64,000 bases of DNA from NCBI GenBank assembly GCA_030694465.1, contig JAUXYJ010000083.1, forward strand, positions 1-64,000. Direction: 5' to 3'. Below the pieces are notes generated by a model, which worked only from the letters and a program-made list of their open reading frames with translations, was not told the DNA's origin and made no database searches. Source of the stretch: Deltaproteobacteria bacterium (GTDB lineage: Bacteria; Myxococcota_A; Polyangia; Polyangiales; Ga0077539). The position numbers were made by a program, and so were the translations under genes. How positions within the stretch are numbered: position 1 is the stretch's first letter; every line of letters starts with the position of its first letter. Positions 26,591-34,925 of this stretch are shown here, in pieces.

Positions 26591-27412
26591 ATGCTTCGCC
26601 CCGAGCACGTGAAGGGGACCGGGGTGGAGATCGAGTCGGGAGAGCGCGAGATTGTGGACGTGATGTTCGACCGATTGATCAATCACATGATCCAGCCGCT
26701 GTTTGTGCTGCGGCTCGCGCGCTGGTGCGTCGCAACCGGGACGCCGGCAGACATCGACGCGGTGCGAGACTTTCTGACGCTGCGAATCATGGAGCGTTTG
26801 GCCGCGAGTCTTGACCGGATCGTGGATCACTACCTCGACGACACGCCGCTCCAAGGCGAGGCCTGGTCCGAAGAGAACATCGAGCGGGCCCGGCGGGAAA
26901 TCGGACGCCTCGCGCGCATCCTCGCCGCGCCGCAGTATGTCGGGCGATACGACGGGGACGTAGACACGGATGACCGCGAGATGCGCCGCGAGAATTTCAA
27001 CCGCCCCTACGCCCCCGTGGTGCTGCTGGTGAGCGCCGTCGGAGAGGAGGGCATCGACCTGCAACAACACACTCGCTACGTCTTGCACTACGACGTCGAG
27101 TGGAACCCTGCGAAGATGGAGCAGCGCGAAGGTCGCGTCGATCGCGAGGGTCGGCGCACGAGCGACGACGGCGCGGTGCGGGTGAATTTCTTTCTCCTGA
27201 AGGACACGTACGAAGAGCGAATCTTTCACACGGTGATGCAGCGGGATGCATGGTTTCAGATCATGATCGGGTCCAAGCGGGACGAGCTGGCGAAGGACAT
27301 GCGCGTCGAGGGTGCCGAGTCCGACGGGGCGACCGAAATCGTGGTCACCGATGACCGAAGCCAACTCACCAGCGAAGAGCGGGCTGCGGTGATGCTGGAC
27401 TTGCGGCCGTAG
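26591..27412 (+). pseudogene. 3' remnant of an SNF2/SF2 helicase
   Basis: 273 codons encoding only the C-terminal helicase lobe: LLVSAVGEEGIDLQQ (motif V), YDVEWNPAKMEQREGRVDR (motif VI), then a C-terminal tail (FFLLKDTYEERIFHTVMQRD) typical of SNF2-like enzymes in defence loci. The Walker A/B lobe is missing; upstream in-frame sequence back to 26210 is low-quality Arg/Pro-rich translation. It is the only plus-strand coding piece in a 20-kb stretch of minus-strand genes. Interpreted as the relic of an earlier defence system truncated by rearrangement. Confidence 0.7.
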
Positions 27413-27449
27413 CGCTCGGCGGGGCGAGCCGAGGGGGAGACCTCCTCGA

Positions 27450-28316
27450 CTATTCCGGGCTAGCCACGTCGCTGTCATTAGGGTCGGGCACCTGCGAGAA
27501 CCCGTCATCTGTCTTGGGCTCGAGAGCTTGCTCGTGACGCATCCGCTGAAATGCTTGCTCGGCCCTACTCCCGACATCCTCGTGGGTTGCGGCATCGAGA
27601 TGCTCCTCTGCGAGTTGCTGCCCGACGCGCACCTGGGCGCGTACTCGGTCCATCCACCGCGCATCGTCGCCCACGGCACGAAGAGCATCCGCATGGCTTC
27701 GACGCCACGCGACATGTTCGAGCTCGAGGCGTGCCACGCGGAGCGCGTGCATCCGCTGTCTGAGATGCTCGATGCTGTGCTCGAGGATCGCGAGCCGCTC
27801 GAGGTAGACGATCACCTCGGCAAACTGTGCGCGATTGCGCAGTAGGTGCTCGTAGCTAGCGATGGAGCGCGGCACCTGCGGCGCCAAACGCGCGAGCGCA
27901 TGGAGCGTCGAATCCCGTTCGACGGTCCAGCCTGCCAGCAAGGGCTCGATCTGCGTCCGGCGCGCGTCGAGTCTCGCGATCGTTCGTGGCGCCTGCGCGC
28001 TCGGATCCTGTGCGCTCTCGGCCTCGTCTGAATCCGCGGAGAGACCCCGCCCGCTCTCGGACCTGCCCCCGGTTGTGACGACTGCGCGTGTAGCGTTTCG
28101 TGCCTCCAACGTGTGCTCGTGCCAGCATGTCCCGAAGCATGCAGCTGCGACGAGCGCGAGCACCGCGCCGAGGCCGCTACCCTCGGACAGCGCCAGCAAA
28201 ACGAGCAGCGCGAAGACGATTGTGACTCCGCCGAGCGCCAGGCTGGTCCCGTCCCAGGCACAGCCCGAGAGGACAAACACAGGGGCGGAGAGCGCGAGCA
28301 CTCTGAGTCGGTTCAT
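27450..28316 (-). CDS. Lipoprotein, unknown
   Basis: 288 aa; ATG 28316 overlaps the upstream stop (ATGA) and follows GAGAGG. Signal peptide with lipobox (LSAPVFVLSGC, Cys at 21), then two hydrophobic stretches (GGVTIVFALLVLLAL and LGAVLALVAAACFG), so it may also be membrane-embedded. The remainder is a charged, helical, probably coiled-coil domain with an acidic tail. Coupled to a wHTH/TM protein gene; together they read like a membrane signalling pair. Not recognised. Confidence 0.65.
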   Translation of the reverse strand: MNRLRVLALSAPVFVLSGCAWDGTSLALGGVTIVFALLVLLALSEGSGLGAVLALVAAACFGTCWHEHTLEARNATRAVVTTGGRSESGRGLSADSDEAESAQDPSAQAPRTIARLDARRTQIEPLLAGWTVERDSTLHALARLAPQVPRSIASYEHLLRNRAQFAEVIVYLERLAILEHSIEHLRQRMHALRVARLELEHVAWRRSHADALRAVGDDARWMDRVRAQVRVGQQLAEEHLDAATHEDVGSRAEQAFQRMRHEQALEPKTDDGFSQVPDPNDSDVASPE

Positions 28317-29047
28317 TGCGAGGACCTCTCCACCAAGACGTCCTGCGCGCTCTGGCGCTGACGAAGGTCGGCGCGAAGCTGATCGAGCTCGTCCGCGAAC
28401 GTGGCGCGGGACACTAGGCGGCCAGACACGTAGCAACGGCCATCAGGGCTCGCCCAGTCCTGCGCGCACAGGCTCTCGAGCGACTCGCGGCGCTCGATCC
28501 GCTCTCGCAGCGTGGCGATCTCGAGCGTGAGTCGTTCCTGGCGAACGAACGCGAGCGCCCGTTCGGCCGCGGGCGCGGCTGATGCTGCGCAAGGGCCGTT
28601 CAGCTCTCTCGAGCGAGCGAACGCAGGGTGAGCAACGGCGCGGGCCTCGATCGAGCGACGGTCTTCATAGCGCCACGCGTTCAGGGCGAGCAGCCACACG
28701 CCCACGGTTGCAAACACGAGCACAACGCAGAGGGTGGCGGGATGCGCGAGCGCTGATCGAGCCGAGGATCTTGAGCGCGGGCTCGACGCGACGCAAGCAA
28801 GAGGGCCATCGGGGGCCTCCGCCGCAAGGATCGCGGGGTCGGCGCGATAGACGACATTCCGAAGCTCTGTCGTCGCAGAAAGGTCGATTTCGACGGTTCC
28901 CTCGCGTGCCGCCCGGTCGAGCAGCTTCGTGGCGGATGCGACCGATACCCGAAGGTATCGCGCGAGCTCGGGCGCGGTCACTCCTACCGTTGGCGAGGTG
29001 CGTGCAGCGGCACGAAGCAGCACGGAGTCAGGGTCAGAATGTTTCAT
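28313..29047 (-). CDS. Winged-HTH protein with one transmembrane helix
   Basis: 244 aa; start follows GGAG and the promoter at 29075-29101. Residues ~15-55 form a helix-turn-helix (APELARYLRVSVASATKLLDRAAREGTV at 24-51), a transmembrane helix lies at ~106-124 (CVVLVFATVGVWLLAL), and the C-terminal part is a coiled coil with four Cys. The layout is that of a one-component membrane-bound regulator with the HTH in the cytoplasm. The next gene (lipoprotein) overlaps by 4 bases. Confidence 0.65.
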   Translation of the reverse strand: MKHSDPDSVLLRAAARTSPTVGVTAPELARYLRVSVASATKLLDRAAREGTVEIDLSATTELRNVVYRADPAILAAEAPDGPLACVASSPRSRSSARSALAHPATLCVVLVFATVGVWLLALNAWRYEDRRSIEARAVAHPAFARSRELNGPCAASAAPAAERALAFVRQERLTLEIATLRERIERRESLESLCAQDWASPDGRCYVSGRLVSRATFADELDQLRADLRQRQSAQDVLVERSSQ

Positions 29048-29074
29048 GGGCGGCGCAACTCCTTTCCGGTCATA

Positions 29075-29101
29075 AACGACTGCAAGGGGCCCGTGCTGAC
29101 A
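29075..29101 (-). promoter_or_regulatory. Island ECF-type promoter for the HTH-TM/lipoprotein operon
   Basis: Minus strand: TGTCAGCA, 15-nt spacing after GTCAGC, TCGTT. 28 bases upstream of the ATG at 29047, leaving a ~20-base leader that contains AAAGGAG. Confidence 0.75.
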
Positions 29102-29183
29102 CGGTCGCGAGCTGAATGCGCCAGAGGTCCTTCGCGCGGCGACGCCAGTACCCCTCCGGACAGCGCATCGTTGTTGGCGCGCA

Positions 29184-29210
29184 CGTCAGCAAGCCAGGAC
29201 CGTCCTCGTC
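29184..29210 (+). promoter_or_regulatory. Island ECF-type promoter, plus strand, orphan
   Basis: Plus strand: CGTCAGCAA, 15-nt spacing after GTCAGC, TCGTC. It points toward 29234, where only a 42-codon frame exists, and is divergent from the element at 29075-29101. Confidence 0.65.
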
Positions 29211-29233
29211 TGGTGCAAGAGAGAGGATCGAGC

Positions 29234-29362
29234 ATGGCGAACCGCGATGACGGAGAGAAGAACGGCGCTCGCGCCGAGGCTCTTGGCGCGATGTGCACGA
29301 AAGCGAGGGAGTCTCATGTAACCCCTCCGTCGACGCGGGATGCCGCAGGCGCCTGCGGGTAA
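29234..29362 (+). CDS. Candidate small protein under the island promoter
   Basis: 42 aa (MANRDDGEKNGARAEALGAM...), ATG preceded by GAGAGGATCG and 24 bases after the promoter-like element. Hydrophilic, two Cys near the end, no recognisable domain. Alternatively the transcript is non-coding or antisense to the 3' end of the neighbouring Lon-like gene at 29528. Confidence 0.35.
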   Translation: MANRDDGEKNGARAEALGAMCTKARESHVTPPSTRDAAGACG

Positions 29363-29527
29363 CACCGCACACAGCCCTCGTCGCTCCCCTCGTCGCTCCC
29401 ATCGTCGAGCGGCGATCTCTGCTTGTTCCGCAGCGCGGGGGGTGGTCCCGGAGAATCGTGAACGCGCCGTGCGACGCGTCGACTCGCGATCCGCGATTCT
29501 ATCGCAATCACGCCCACCCTTGATCGC

Positions 29528-31258
29528 TCAGTACACCCAAGCCCGAAGCGCGCGCTCGACGCCCTCGCGATCGGTCGACAGCCGCCGCGCGCTCCACGAT
29601 CTTCGCGCCCGCTCGTCTGCATCCCCGCGCAGCACCCTGAAGCCGACAGCTTGCAACGCGACTCGCCCGATGGGCCCGGGTGTCTCGGCCACGCGAAGAC
29701 ACCGCGCGAGGTCCGCTCGTCCGCCCGCCTCGTCGCCGCGCTCGAAGCGCGCGATGCACCGCGTCGCCAGCGCTCCGATGTTCGGGTAGCTCGCGTCGCC
29801 GAACTCCTCGCGAATCACCCTGGTGAGCGACACTTCGGCCTCTTCGAACAGCCGCAGCTCGAGCTGGCAGCGACCGAGCTCGAGTACCGCGAATCGCGCG
29901 GTTTCTTCCGCGTACGCTGTGCTGCTTCGTCGTAAACACTGCGCGAGCGCGTCCGTGGCGACCGCCATGGCCCGTTGCGCGTTACCTGCGCGGCGCAGGC
30001 TCGTCGCCAGGTAACACATCGTCTGCGCGATCTGTGGCTGCTCGACCTCGCTCCACCGCGCGATCGCCTCGCGAAACAACGACTCGGCGCGCTCGGGAGT
30101 CCCCGTGTGCGTGTGGGCTCTCCCCAGTGTGCCGAGCGCACGGGCGATGATCGCGCGGTCTCCGCACGCGCGGGCGCGTTCGAGCGTCTGTTCGGCGACA
30201 GCGACGCACGTGTCCGGGGCGGCGTCGATCGCGGCGGACGCTCGGCTCACGGCCATCGCCGCGACCACGCGCGGGTCGTAGCGCGATGTGTCCTCTTCGA
30301 TTTCGTTCGCGTCGACCTCGTCCGATCGCCCGGCGTGCACGCGAAACAGCGCCGCCCAGGCTCTGGCGCGCATGGCACGGTCGCGCTGGCCGTCCGCAAG
30401 GAGCACCAGGCTCGCGTCGGTCGCCTCGTCCGCGAGCGCTCCCCAGTCCTCGGGACTGTGCGGCTGCTTCGATTGGCGCTCGAGCTGGGACTCGACGATC
30501 TCTGCGGTTTCGACGGACGAAGCCGCAAGTGCATCGACCGAGAGCCCGAAGCGCTCGATCGCCTCGGCGAGTGTTCGCGCGCGAACCACCGTAAATCCTG
30601 CGGGAAGATCTGTGATCGCTGCGGCGTCTTCTGCGACGATCAGCGTGTCGATCAGCGGCCACTCTTCGCGCAACGCCGCGATCTTCTCGGCGACGAACGC
30701 GACGGAGCCGAGCGTTCCGTCGCGGGAAACGCGCGCTGTCGCGGCCACCGTAGGGCGCGCGGGCGTTCGCGTCGCACGCGAGAGCTCGGCGATCGCAATG
30801 GACAATCCTAGCGATTCTTCGTCGATCCGCTCCGACGACGACAGCCCGAACACCGCGGGGAGGGCCGGTCGTTCGATGCCCTCGGGCCACGCTCGCCCAC
30901 GCTGGTAAACGAGGTCGAGCACCGCGCGCTGCGCCTGACGGATTTGCATGAGCGCGCGTTCGCCGAACGCCTTGGTTGCGTCAGCGCTCGTCGTCATCGC
31001 GAAGCGAAGCGCTCGGCCGCGGCCGCTGGTGTCCTCGCGCACGAGCAGCAGTGACTCTCCCGCTGCGGGCGGCTCGATCGACGGCGGGTCGAGCGCCACC
31101 ACACGTGCGATGCGCGCCGCGAGTCCAGGGCTCAACCACCGCGGACGATGGGCGAGAAGAAGCTCGAGCGCGTCGAGTTCGTCCATCGCCGCGAGGCCCG
31201 AGACGCGGCCGGTCTCGAGCGCTGCGAGAGCGCGTTCGACGGAAGCGCGATCGAGCAT
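29528..31258 (-). CDS. Lon-like (S16) protease with TPR-like C-terminus, sigma-associated
   Basis: 576 aa; ATG 31258, two bases after the previous stop. Lon proteolytic domain at about 140-238: IDEESLGLSIAIAEL (S149), TVAATARVSRDGTLGSVAF, then AEKIAAL with K192. The Ser-Lys spacing of 43 equals that of E. coli Lon. An N-terminal ~130-residue region and a C-terminal TPR-like array (for example ARALGTLGRAHTHTGTPERA, ~395-414; SLRRAGNAQRAMAVATDAL) flank it; no AAA+ module. Last gene of a four-gene overlapping operon starting with an ECF-like sigma factor. Same architecture as 18465-20174 but only weakly similar in sequence, so an old duplication or independent acquisition. Confidence 0.75.
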   Translation of the reverse strand: MLDRASVERALAALETGRVSGLAAMDELDALELLLAHRPRWLSPGLAARIARVVALDPPSIEPPAAGESLLLVREDTSGRGRALRFAMTTSADATKAFGERALMQIRQAQRAVLDLVYQRGRAWPEGIERPALPAVFGLSSSERIDEESLGLSIAIAELSRATRTPARPTVAATARVSRDGTLGSVAFVAEKIAALREEWPLIDTLIVAEDAAAITDLPAGFTVVRARTLAEAIERFGLSVDALAASSVETAEIVESQLERQSKQPHSPEDWGALADEATDASLVLLADGQRDRAMRARAWAALFRVHAGRSDEVDANEIEEDTSRYDPRVVAAMAVSRASAAIDAAPDTCVAVAEQTLERARACGDRAIIARALGTLGRAHTHTGTPERAESLFREAIARWSEVEQPQIAQTMCYLATSLRRAGNAQRAMAVATDALAQCLRRSSTAYAEETARFAVLELGRCQLELRLFEEAEVSLTRVIREEFGDASYPNIGALATRCIARFERGDEAGGRADLARCLRVAETPGPIGRVALQAVGFRVLRGDADERARRSWSARRLSTDREGVERALRAWVY

Positions 31259-31260
31259 GG

Positions 31261-32340
31261 TCACTCTTCGAGCGCCGGCCCGATGACGATCGTGCAGCGA
31301 AATGACTCGCCGTTCGCAGAGGTTACGACGAGTTCGACTGGCCCGTGGGGGGCGTCGAGGTCGACGCTCCACAGGTCGCGCGCATCGGGTTCGCTCGTGG
31401 TTCGGTCGCCGAATTGGACCGATCTCACCGCGCTACGCTCGGCGCGAACGCGCAGGGTCGTCTTCGCAGCGGTGACGATCAAGCGACCGACCGCGCGAGT
31501 ATCACCGAGTTGGCCGAGGTCGATCGTGCGCGTCTGCGTTGCGTCATGAATGGTGCCAGTCGCAGCCGCGAGAGAGGCCTTGGGTCGGGCGGCCCACTCG
31601 ATCTGCGCGAGTCGCTTTTGCGCGCGGCTCCACCGCAGCGCGTTGAGCGAGAGAGGGACGCGCTCTGCGTCGAGCGCCTCGAGGAGGGCGGTCGCTTCGA
31701 GCGTGGCTTCGTCGTCCTTTGCCCACGCTTCGATTCTGTGTGCGCCGACTCCCTGCGTCGCCCAGTGGGTCAGCTGCTCGCTCGTCGGACGAAAGGTCTC
31801 CGCGTGCAGCGTGACCTCCGGTCGATCGACGACGGCGTCGCGATGTGGATAGCGCGCAAGCCACCCGTCGCCGGCTTGAAAGCTCATCCGCTCGGCGATG
31901 AGCTGCTCGACGCGGTTGCGTGCGAGATGTTTGGACGCTTGCTCGTCGAACCGCGCGAGCGCCTGGGCGAGCGAGTAGATCGGGTCGAACTCGTCGGACA
32001 CGAGCCCGTGCACGAGCGCGATGCGACGAAGGCCGACCAGCACGCTCTCGAGTTGATCGCGCGCGCGAAGAACGAACTCGACCGTGGGGTCGTCGAACGG
32101 GTCCACCGACGATGGAGCAGGCTCGACGTCGTGCTCTGCTTCTTCTGCGAGGGCGCGAAGGGTCTCGAGATTCGCGCTGTGCAGTCGCTTGCGAAGCGCC
32201 GTTGGGACGGTGATCCCGGCGCGCAGCGCGTCGCCGTACTGCTGCACCAAGAGGCTCGCCCCTGGCGCGGTCATCGCGATATCGCTCGCGGCGAGCTCGT
32301 CGAGGGTAGAGCGGAGATGATCGTGAAGAGAGATGCTCAT
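31261..32340 (-). CDS. Unknown ~360-aa protein coupled to Lon-like protease
   Basis: 359 aa, ATGA overlap with the upstream gene. N-terminal ~90 residues are helical; RARDQLESVLVGLRRIAL (about 94-111) followed by a helix ending RFDEQASKHL resembles the RRDDLQSVLV helix of the protein before the first Lon-like gene. The C-terminal ~100 residues are beta-rich (GRLIVTAAKTTLRVR, VELVVTSANGESFRC), like an immunoglobulin-type sandwich. No catalytic motif. Possibly adaptor or substrate of the protease. Confidence 0.65.
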   Translation of the reverse strand: MSISLHDHLRSTLDELAASDIAMTAPGASLLVQQYGDALRAGITVPTALRKRLHSANLETLRALAEEAEHDVEPAPSSVDPFDDPTVEFVLRARDQLESVLVGLRRIALVHGLVSDEFDPIYSLAQALARFDEQASKHLARNRVEQLIAERMSFQAGDGWLARYPHRDAVVDRPEVTLHAETFRPTSEQLTHWATQGVGAHRIEAWAKDDEATLEATALLEALDAERVPLSLNALRWSRAQKRLAQIEWAARPKASLAAATGTIHDATQTRTIDLGQLGDTRAVGRLIVTAAKTTLRVRAERSAVRSVQFGDRTTSEPDARDLWSVDLDAPHGPVELVVTSANGESFRCTIVIGPALEE

Positions 32341-33092
32341 CGGTTCGGGACCTGTTGTTGTTGCCACCAGGAACGAGCCACGAGAACCGTCGCTGACATC
32401 GAATCGTCTCGAGGAACGTCGAGCAGCTGTCGAGCCGCCGCCGTTGGCGACCGTGGAATTCTTCGCATCGTGGTCCGCCACCGCAGCGTTCGACTCCGGA
32501 CGTAGAAGTCCACGCGAACTCCATCGGCGCGGCTCACTTTTGCGACGACATCGGTGTACGACGAGTTGATGCGCACTCCGACGGCGAGCACGGCGAGGCC
32601 GTCGAGCGTTCCGGCGGGAGTGGCAGCGCGGGCAATGGCGGCGAAGGCCTTTGCACGCGGGACTACGACGCCATCGCTCACGGACGCGAGCAGCTCGTCG
32701 ACGAGCGCGGCGTATCGATCGCTGAGCGCGCTGAGCTGTTGACGACAGCCGAGAACCAGCACGGATGGGCAGACGCCGAAGCACGGGAGGGGCTGCTCGA
32801 GTTGCGCTTCGCCGCTCACAGGATCGCAAATCGACGGGACGCCGCACGCTCCTCCTCGCGCATTGCTGTCTTGCACAAACGTCACGAACGCGTCGCGCTC
32901 GGATGCCTTCACGACCGGAGGATCGAGACGGTCGAAGCCTTCGGCGTTCCACTGCGTGGGGGACTCGAGGGCGCCGAGCGGGTGCTTGACGATGTGACCG
33001 ACCCACGGCCGGACGTTTAGGACCAGCGGCGACGCGACGAGCGTTGGATTCGTGGGCAGGCGAAACTCTCTCGAAGGAACGGTCACGCTCAT
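32337..33092 (-). CDS. Unknown cysteine-containing protein in sigma/Lon operon
   Basis: 251 aa; overlaps by ATGA both the sigma gene and the following gene. Contains clustered cysteines (GGACGVPSIC, CFGVC, VLGC; residues ~80-117) that could bind metal or respond to redox, and a basic C-terminus ending WWQQQQVPNR. Lying directly after the sigma gene is the usual place for an anti-sigma factor, but no known anti-sigma domain is visible. Confidence 0.6.
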   Translation of the reverse strand: MSVTVPSREFRLPTNPTLVASPLVLNVRPWVGHIVKHPLGALESPTQWNAEGFDRLDPPVVKASERDAFVTFVQDSNARGGACGVPSICDPVSGEAQLEQPLPCFGVCPSVLVLGCRQQLSALSDRYAALVDELLASVSDGVVVPRAKAFAAIARAATPAGTLDGLAVLAVGVRINSSYTDVVAKVSRADGVRVDFYVRSRTLRWRTTMRRIPRSPTAAARQLLDVPRDDSMSATVLVARSWWQQQQVPNR

Positions 33093-33676
33093 GGCTGCGC
33101 CTCGCTTCCGACTGCGAAGCGTATCTTCTCCCACGCTCGCTGCATGGCTTTGTCGACGAGGGCTTTGGCGACCCGTTGCTGCTCGGCGATCTCCTGGTGG
33201 GTGCTGCCCGTGAGCACCAGCTCGAGCCACGAGAGATCTCGCGCAGAGAGCAGCGGACGGACGTGCTTCATGAGCGCATGTGCGTCGATCCGGCGCTCGG
33301 CGCTCGCGTGGTCCCCTTCGCTGCTTAGTGCGTCCCACCCGGACGGCCCTTCATCCAAGTCCGCGCTTCGCTCGCGAACCGCGTCGCGTCGCGTCTTGTG
33401 CGCGCTGGATTTCACAGTGTCGATCGCGAGTCGAGTCAGCACTGAGACAAACAGCGCCAACGACCACGAGTCCTCGGGATAGCTCTGCAACAGCCGCACG
33501 AACGCGTCGTGTACGAGCTCTCGCCGCTCGTCCTCGGGGATCTCTCGAAACCGTGCGAGCGCGCGGAACCCGGATCGCAACGCGAGCGCGAGCAACGCTC
33601 GCTCTGCGTCGATGCGCGCGGCTCGCCCTTGCGCCTCGCGCCAACGCTCGATGGCTTGCGCCCACTGGTCGTTCAT
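33089..33676 (-). CDS. ECF-like sigma factor (sigma 2)
   Basis: 195 aa from ATG 33676; an ATG at 33730 would add 18 residues. Region 2: ERRELVHDAFVRLLQSYPED and LFVSVLTRLAIDTVKS. Region 4: RDLSWLELVLTGSTHQEIAEQQRVAKALVDKAMQRAWEKI (about 152-184), a clear helix-turn-helix. First gene of the overlapping operon sigma - Cys protein - unknown - Lon-like protease. No copy of the island promoter was found upstream, so it is not obviously auto-regulated. With sigma 1 it is a candidate reader of the island promoters. Confidence 0.8.
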   Translation of the reverse strand: MNDQWAQAIERWREAQGRAARIDAERALLALALRSGFRALARFREIPEDERRELVHDAFVRLLQSYPEDSWSLALFVSVLTRLAIDTVKSSAHKTRRDAVRERSADLDEGPSGWDALSSEGDHASAERRIDAHALMKHVRPLLSARDLSWLELVLTGSTHQEIAEQQRVAKALVDKAMQRAWEKIRFAVGSEAQP

Positions 33677-33728
33677 TGGCCGCTCGATCGTACCTGTCCC
33701 TGGCTGCGGCGGTATCGTCAATTCGTCC

Positions 33729-33905
33729 ATGGGGGTGGATCGAGTGAACACTGACGCGCAGCTTGAGCTGCGCCTGGTCGGAGACATCCGCGGGACGTTT
33801 CGCGTGGCGCGCTACCAGCGCGGGTATCGCTGGGGACTCGTCGAAGCCGAACGGCGCACCGGATGCTGCGCGACATGCTGCGCGACATGCTGCAGCGCGA
33901 ACGGG
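33729..33905 (+). pseudogene. 5' fragment of a DUF262 (GmrS-type) gene, frameshifted
   Basis: From the ATG at 33729 the frame reads ...LVGDIRGTFRVARYQRGYRWGL, the YQRGYRW signature of DUF262 N-termini, then becomes Cys-rich nonsense. A different frame from 33863 gives MLRDMLRDMLQRE, which is how DUF262 would continue, so a frameshift lies near 33850. The 12-bp unit ATGCTGCGCGAC is tandemly repeated at 33863-33886 and partly again to 33893, suggesting slippage. The rest of the gene is missing. Confidence 0.65.
33863..33893 (+). repeat. 12-bp tandem repeat inside the DUF262 remnant
   Basis: ATGCTGCGCGAC occurs twice in perfect tandem with a partial third copy. Confidence 0.7.
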
Positions 33906-33972
33906 TTGGATCTGCCCCAGTGTTGCCGCGTCGTCGCTCATCGTTCGCGACGAGCGCGAGCGAGGGCTCTGC

Positions 33973-34728
33973 TCAGTCGCCAGAGGACTTCTTGATGCGC
34001 GCGTGCAGCCCGTCGAGCGCGTCGCGCGCGGACTCGAGCGATGTCAAGAGCGCCTCGCGCTTGTCGTGGGTGAGCTTCTTCGCCGCCGACTCGAGCAGTC
34101 GTCCGAAGCCTTTGCTGCCAGTGCGATCGCTGAGTCGATCGAGCAGCCCCACCAGCGCTGGAACGCTCACGCGCACGACGGGCGTTTCGCCCTCTTCTGC
34201 GAGCACGTTGCGCACGTACGCGTCGACTGCGCGGGTGTCGAGGTTGGCCGACAGCACGTGGCTGGCCGCCTTGCGTAAGAGCTTTTCGTCCGCGAGCCGC
34301 AGCAGTCGCCATTTGCGGCCGTAATCGAGCGCCCTCCACGCGTCGCTGTTAAGACGCTTGTCGTAGGCGGCGGTGAGCAGCGCTCGCTCGAGCTCTTCGT
34401 GGCGCACGCGTACCTTGGCGCTGTCGGCGAGCGCAAACAGCGCGCTCCACAGCGGGTTGTCGTCGCGATGCTCGATCGCCGAGCGCGTGTCCTCGCCGAA
34501 CACGTTGGTGAACAACCACTGGCCAAACTCGACCCACTGCGAATCGATCGCAGCTTGCACGCCCTTGGAGCGGCTGATCGCCTCGGTGAGCACCGCGCGC
34601 TCTTCCGTGGACAGAGCTCGCGGGGCCATGTCCCGATCGAGCGCGGAGGTCTTGCTCGTGACTGGCGTTGCGGTCTTGGACGAAATCGCAGGCGTCTTTT
34701 GAGAGGTCACCATCGGAAGCGAGAGCAT
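33973..34728 (-). CDS. Unknown helical protein
   Basis: 251 aa (ATG 34728; ATG 34713 is also possible). A Thr/Ser/Lys-rich N-terminal ~40 residues precede an all-helical body (LTEAISRSKGVQAAIDSQW, RKWRLLRLADEKLLRKAASHVLSA) and a basic tail LHARIKKSSGD. Not recognised. Monocistronic; a perfect 16-bp palindrome lies 68 bases upstream. No copy of the island promoter precedes it. Confidence 0.6.
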   Translation of the reverse strand: MLSLPMVTSQKTPAISSKTATPVTSKTSALDRDMAPRALSTEERAVLTEAISRSKGVQAAIDSQWVEFGQWLFTNVFGEDTRSAIEHRDDNPLWSALFALADSAKVRVRHEELERALLTAAYDKRLNSDAWRALDYGRKWRLLRLADEKLLRKAASHVLSANLDTRAVDAYVRNVLAEEGETPVVRVSVPALVGLLDRLSDRTGSKGFGRLLESAAKKLTHDKREALLTSLESARDALDGLHARIKKSSGD

Positions 34729-34795
34729 CGCTCAGGTTGCACCGCAGGAAAACAGCGCCGTGACGGGCGAACATGACGCGACGCGTTGCGAAGTC

Positions 34796-34811
34796 CTTAC
34801 AGCGCTGTAAG
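34796..34811. promoter_or_regulatory. Perfect 16-bp palindrome, possible operator
   Basis: CTTACAGCGCTGTAAG, a perfect inverted repeat with no loop, in the 420-base gap between the genes at 34728 (leftward) and 35210 (rightward). The form is that of a dimeric repressor site. The regulator is not identified. Confidence 0.4.
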
Positions 34812-34925
34812 AGATTGACCAGCGTGGGAATGCGGTGGACGAGCGACCGCGTCATGACAATTGGGACGCGAAGGGGATGGCGAGGTGCGCTCGTCCCGAG
34901 GAGCGCCGTAGGCAGAACCCCAGAT

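Noticed and set aside
27415..27433. CTCGGC/GCCGAG inverted repeat between convergent genes
   Set aside because: Could be a terminator, but the stem is only 6 bp and no T-run follows; too weak to call.
28337..28362. Minus-strand GTCAGC-N15-ACGTC inside the HTH-TM gene
   Set aside because: Spacing fits, but the -35 lacks the following A, it is internal to a coding region, and the downstream gene is already coupled by ATGA; treated as chance or a weak internal promoter.
32388..32400. Minus-strand TGTCAGCG within the Cys-rich protein gene
   Set aside because: No -10 at the required spacing; coding sequence.
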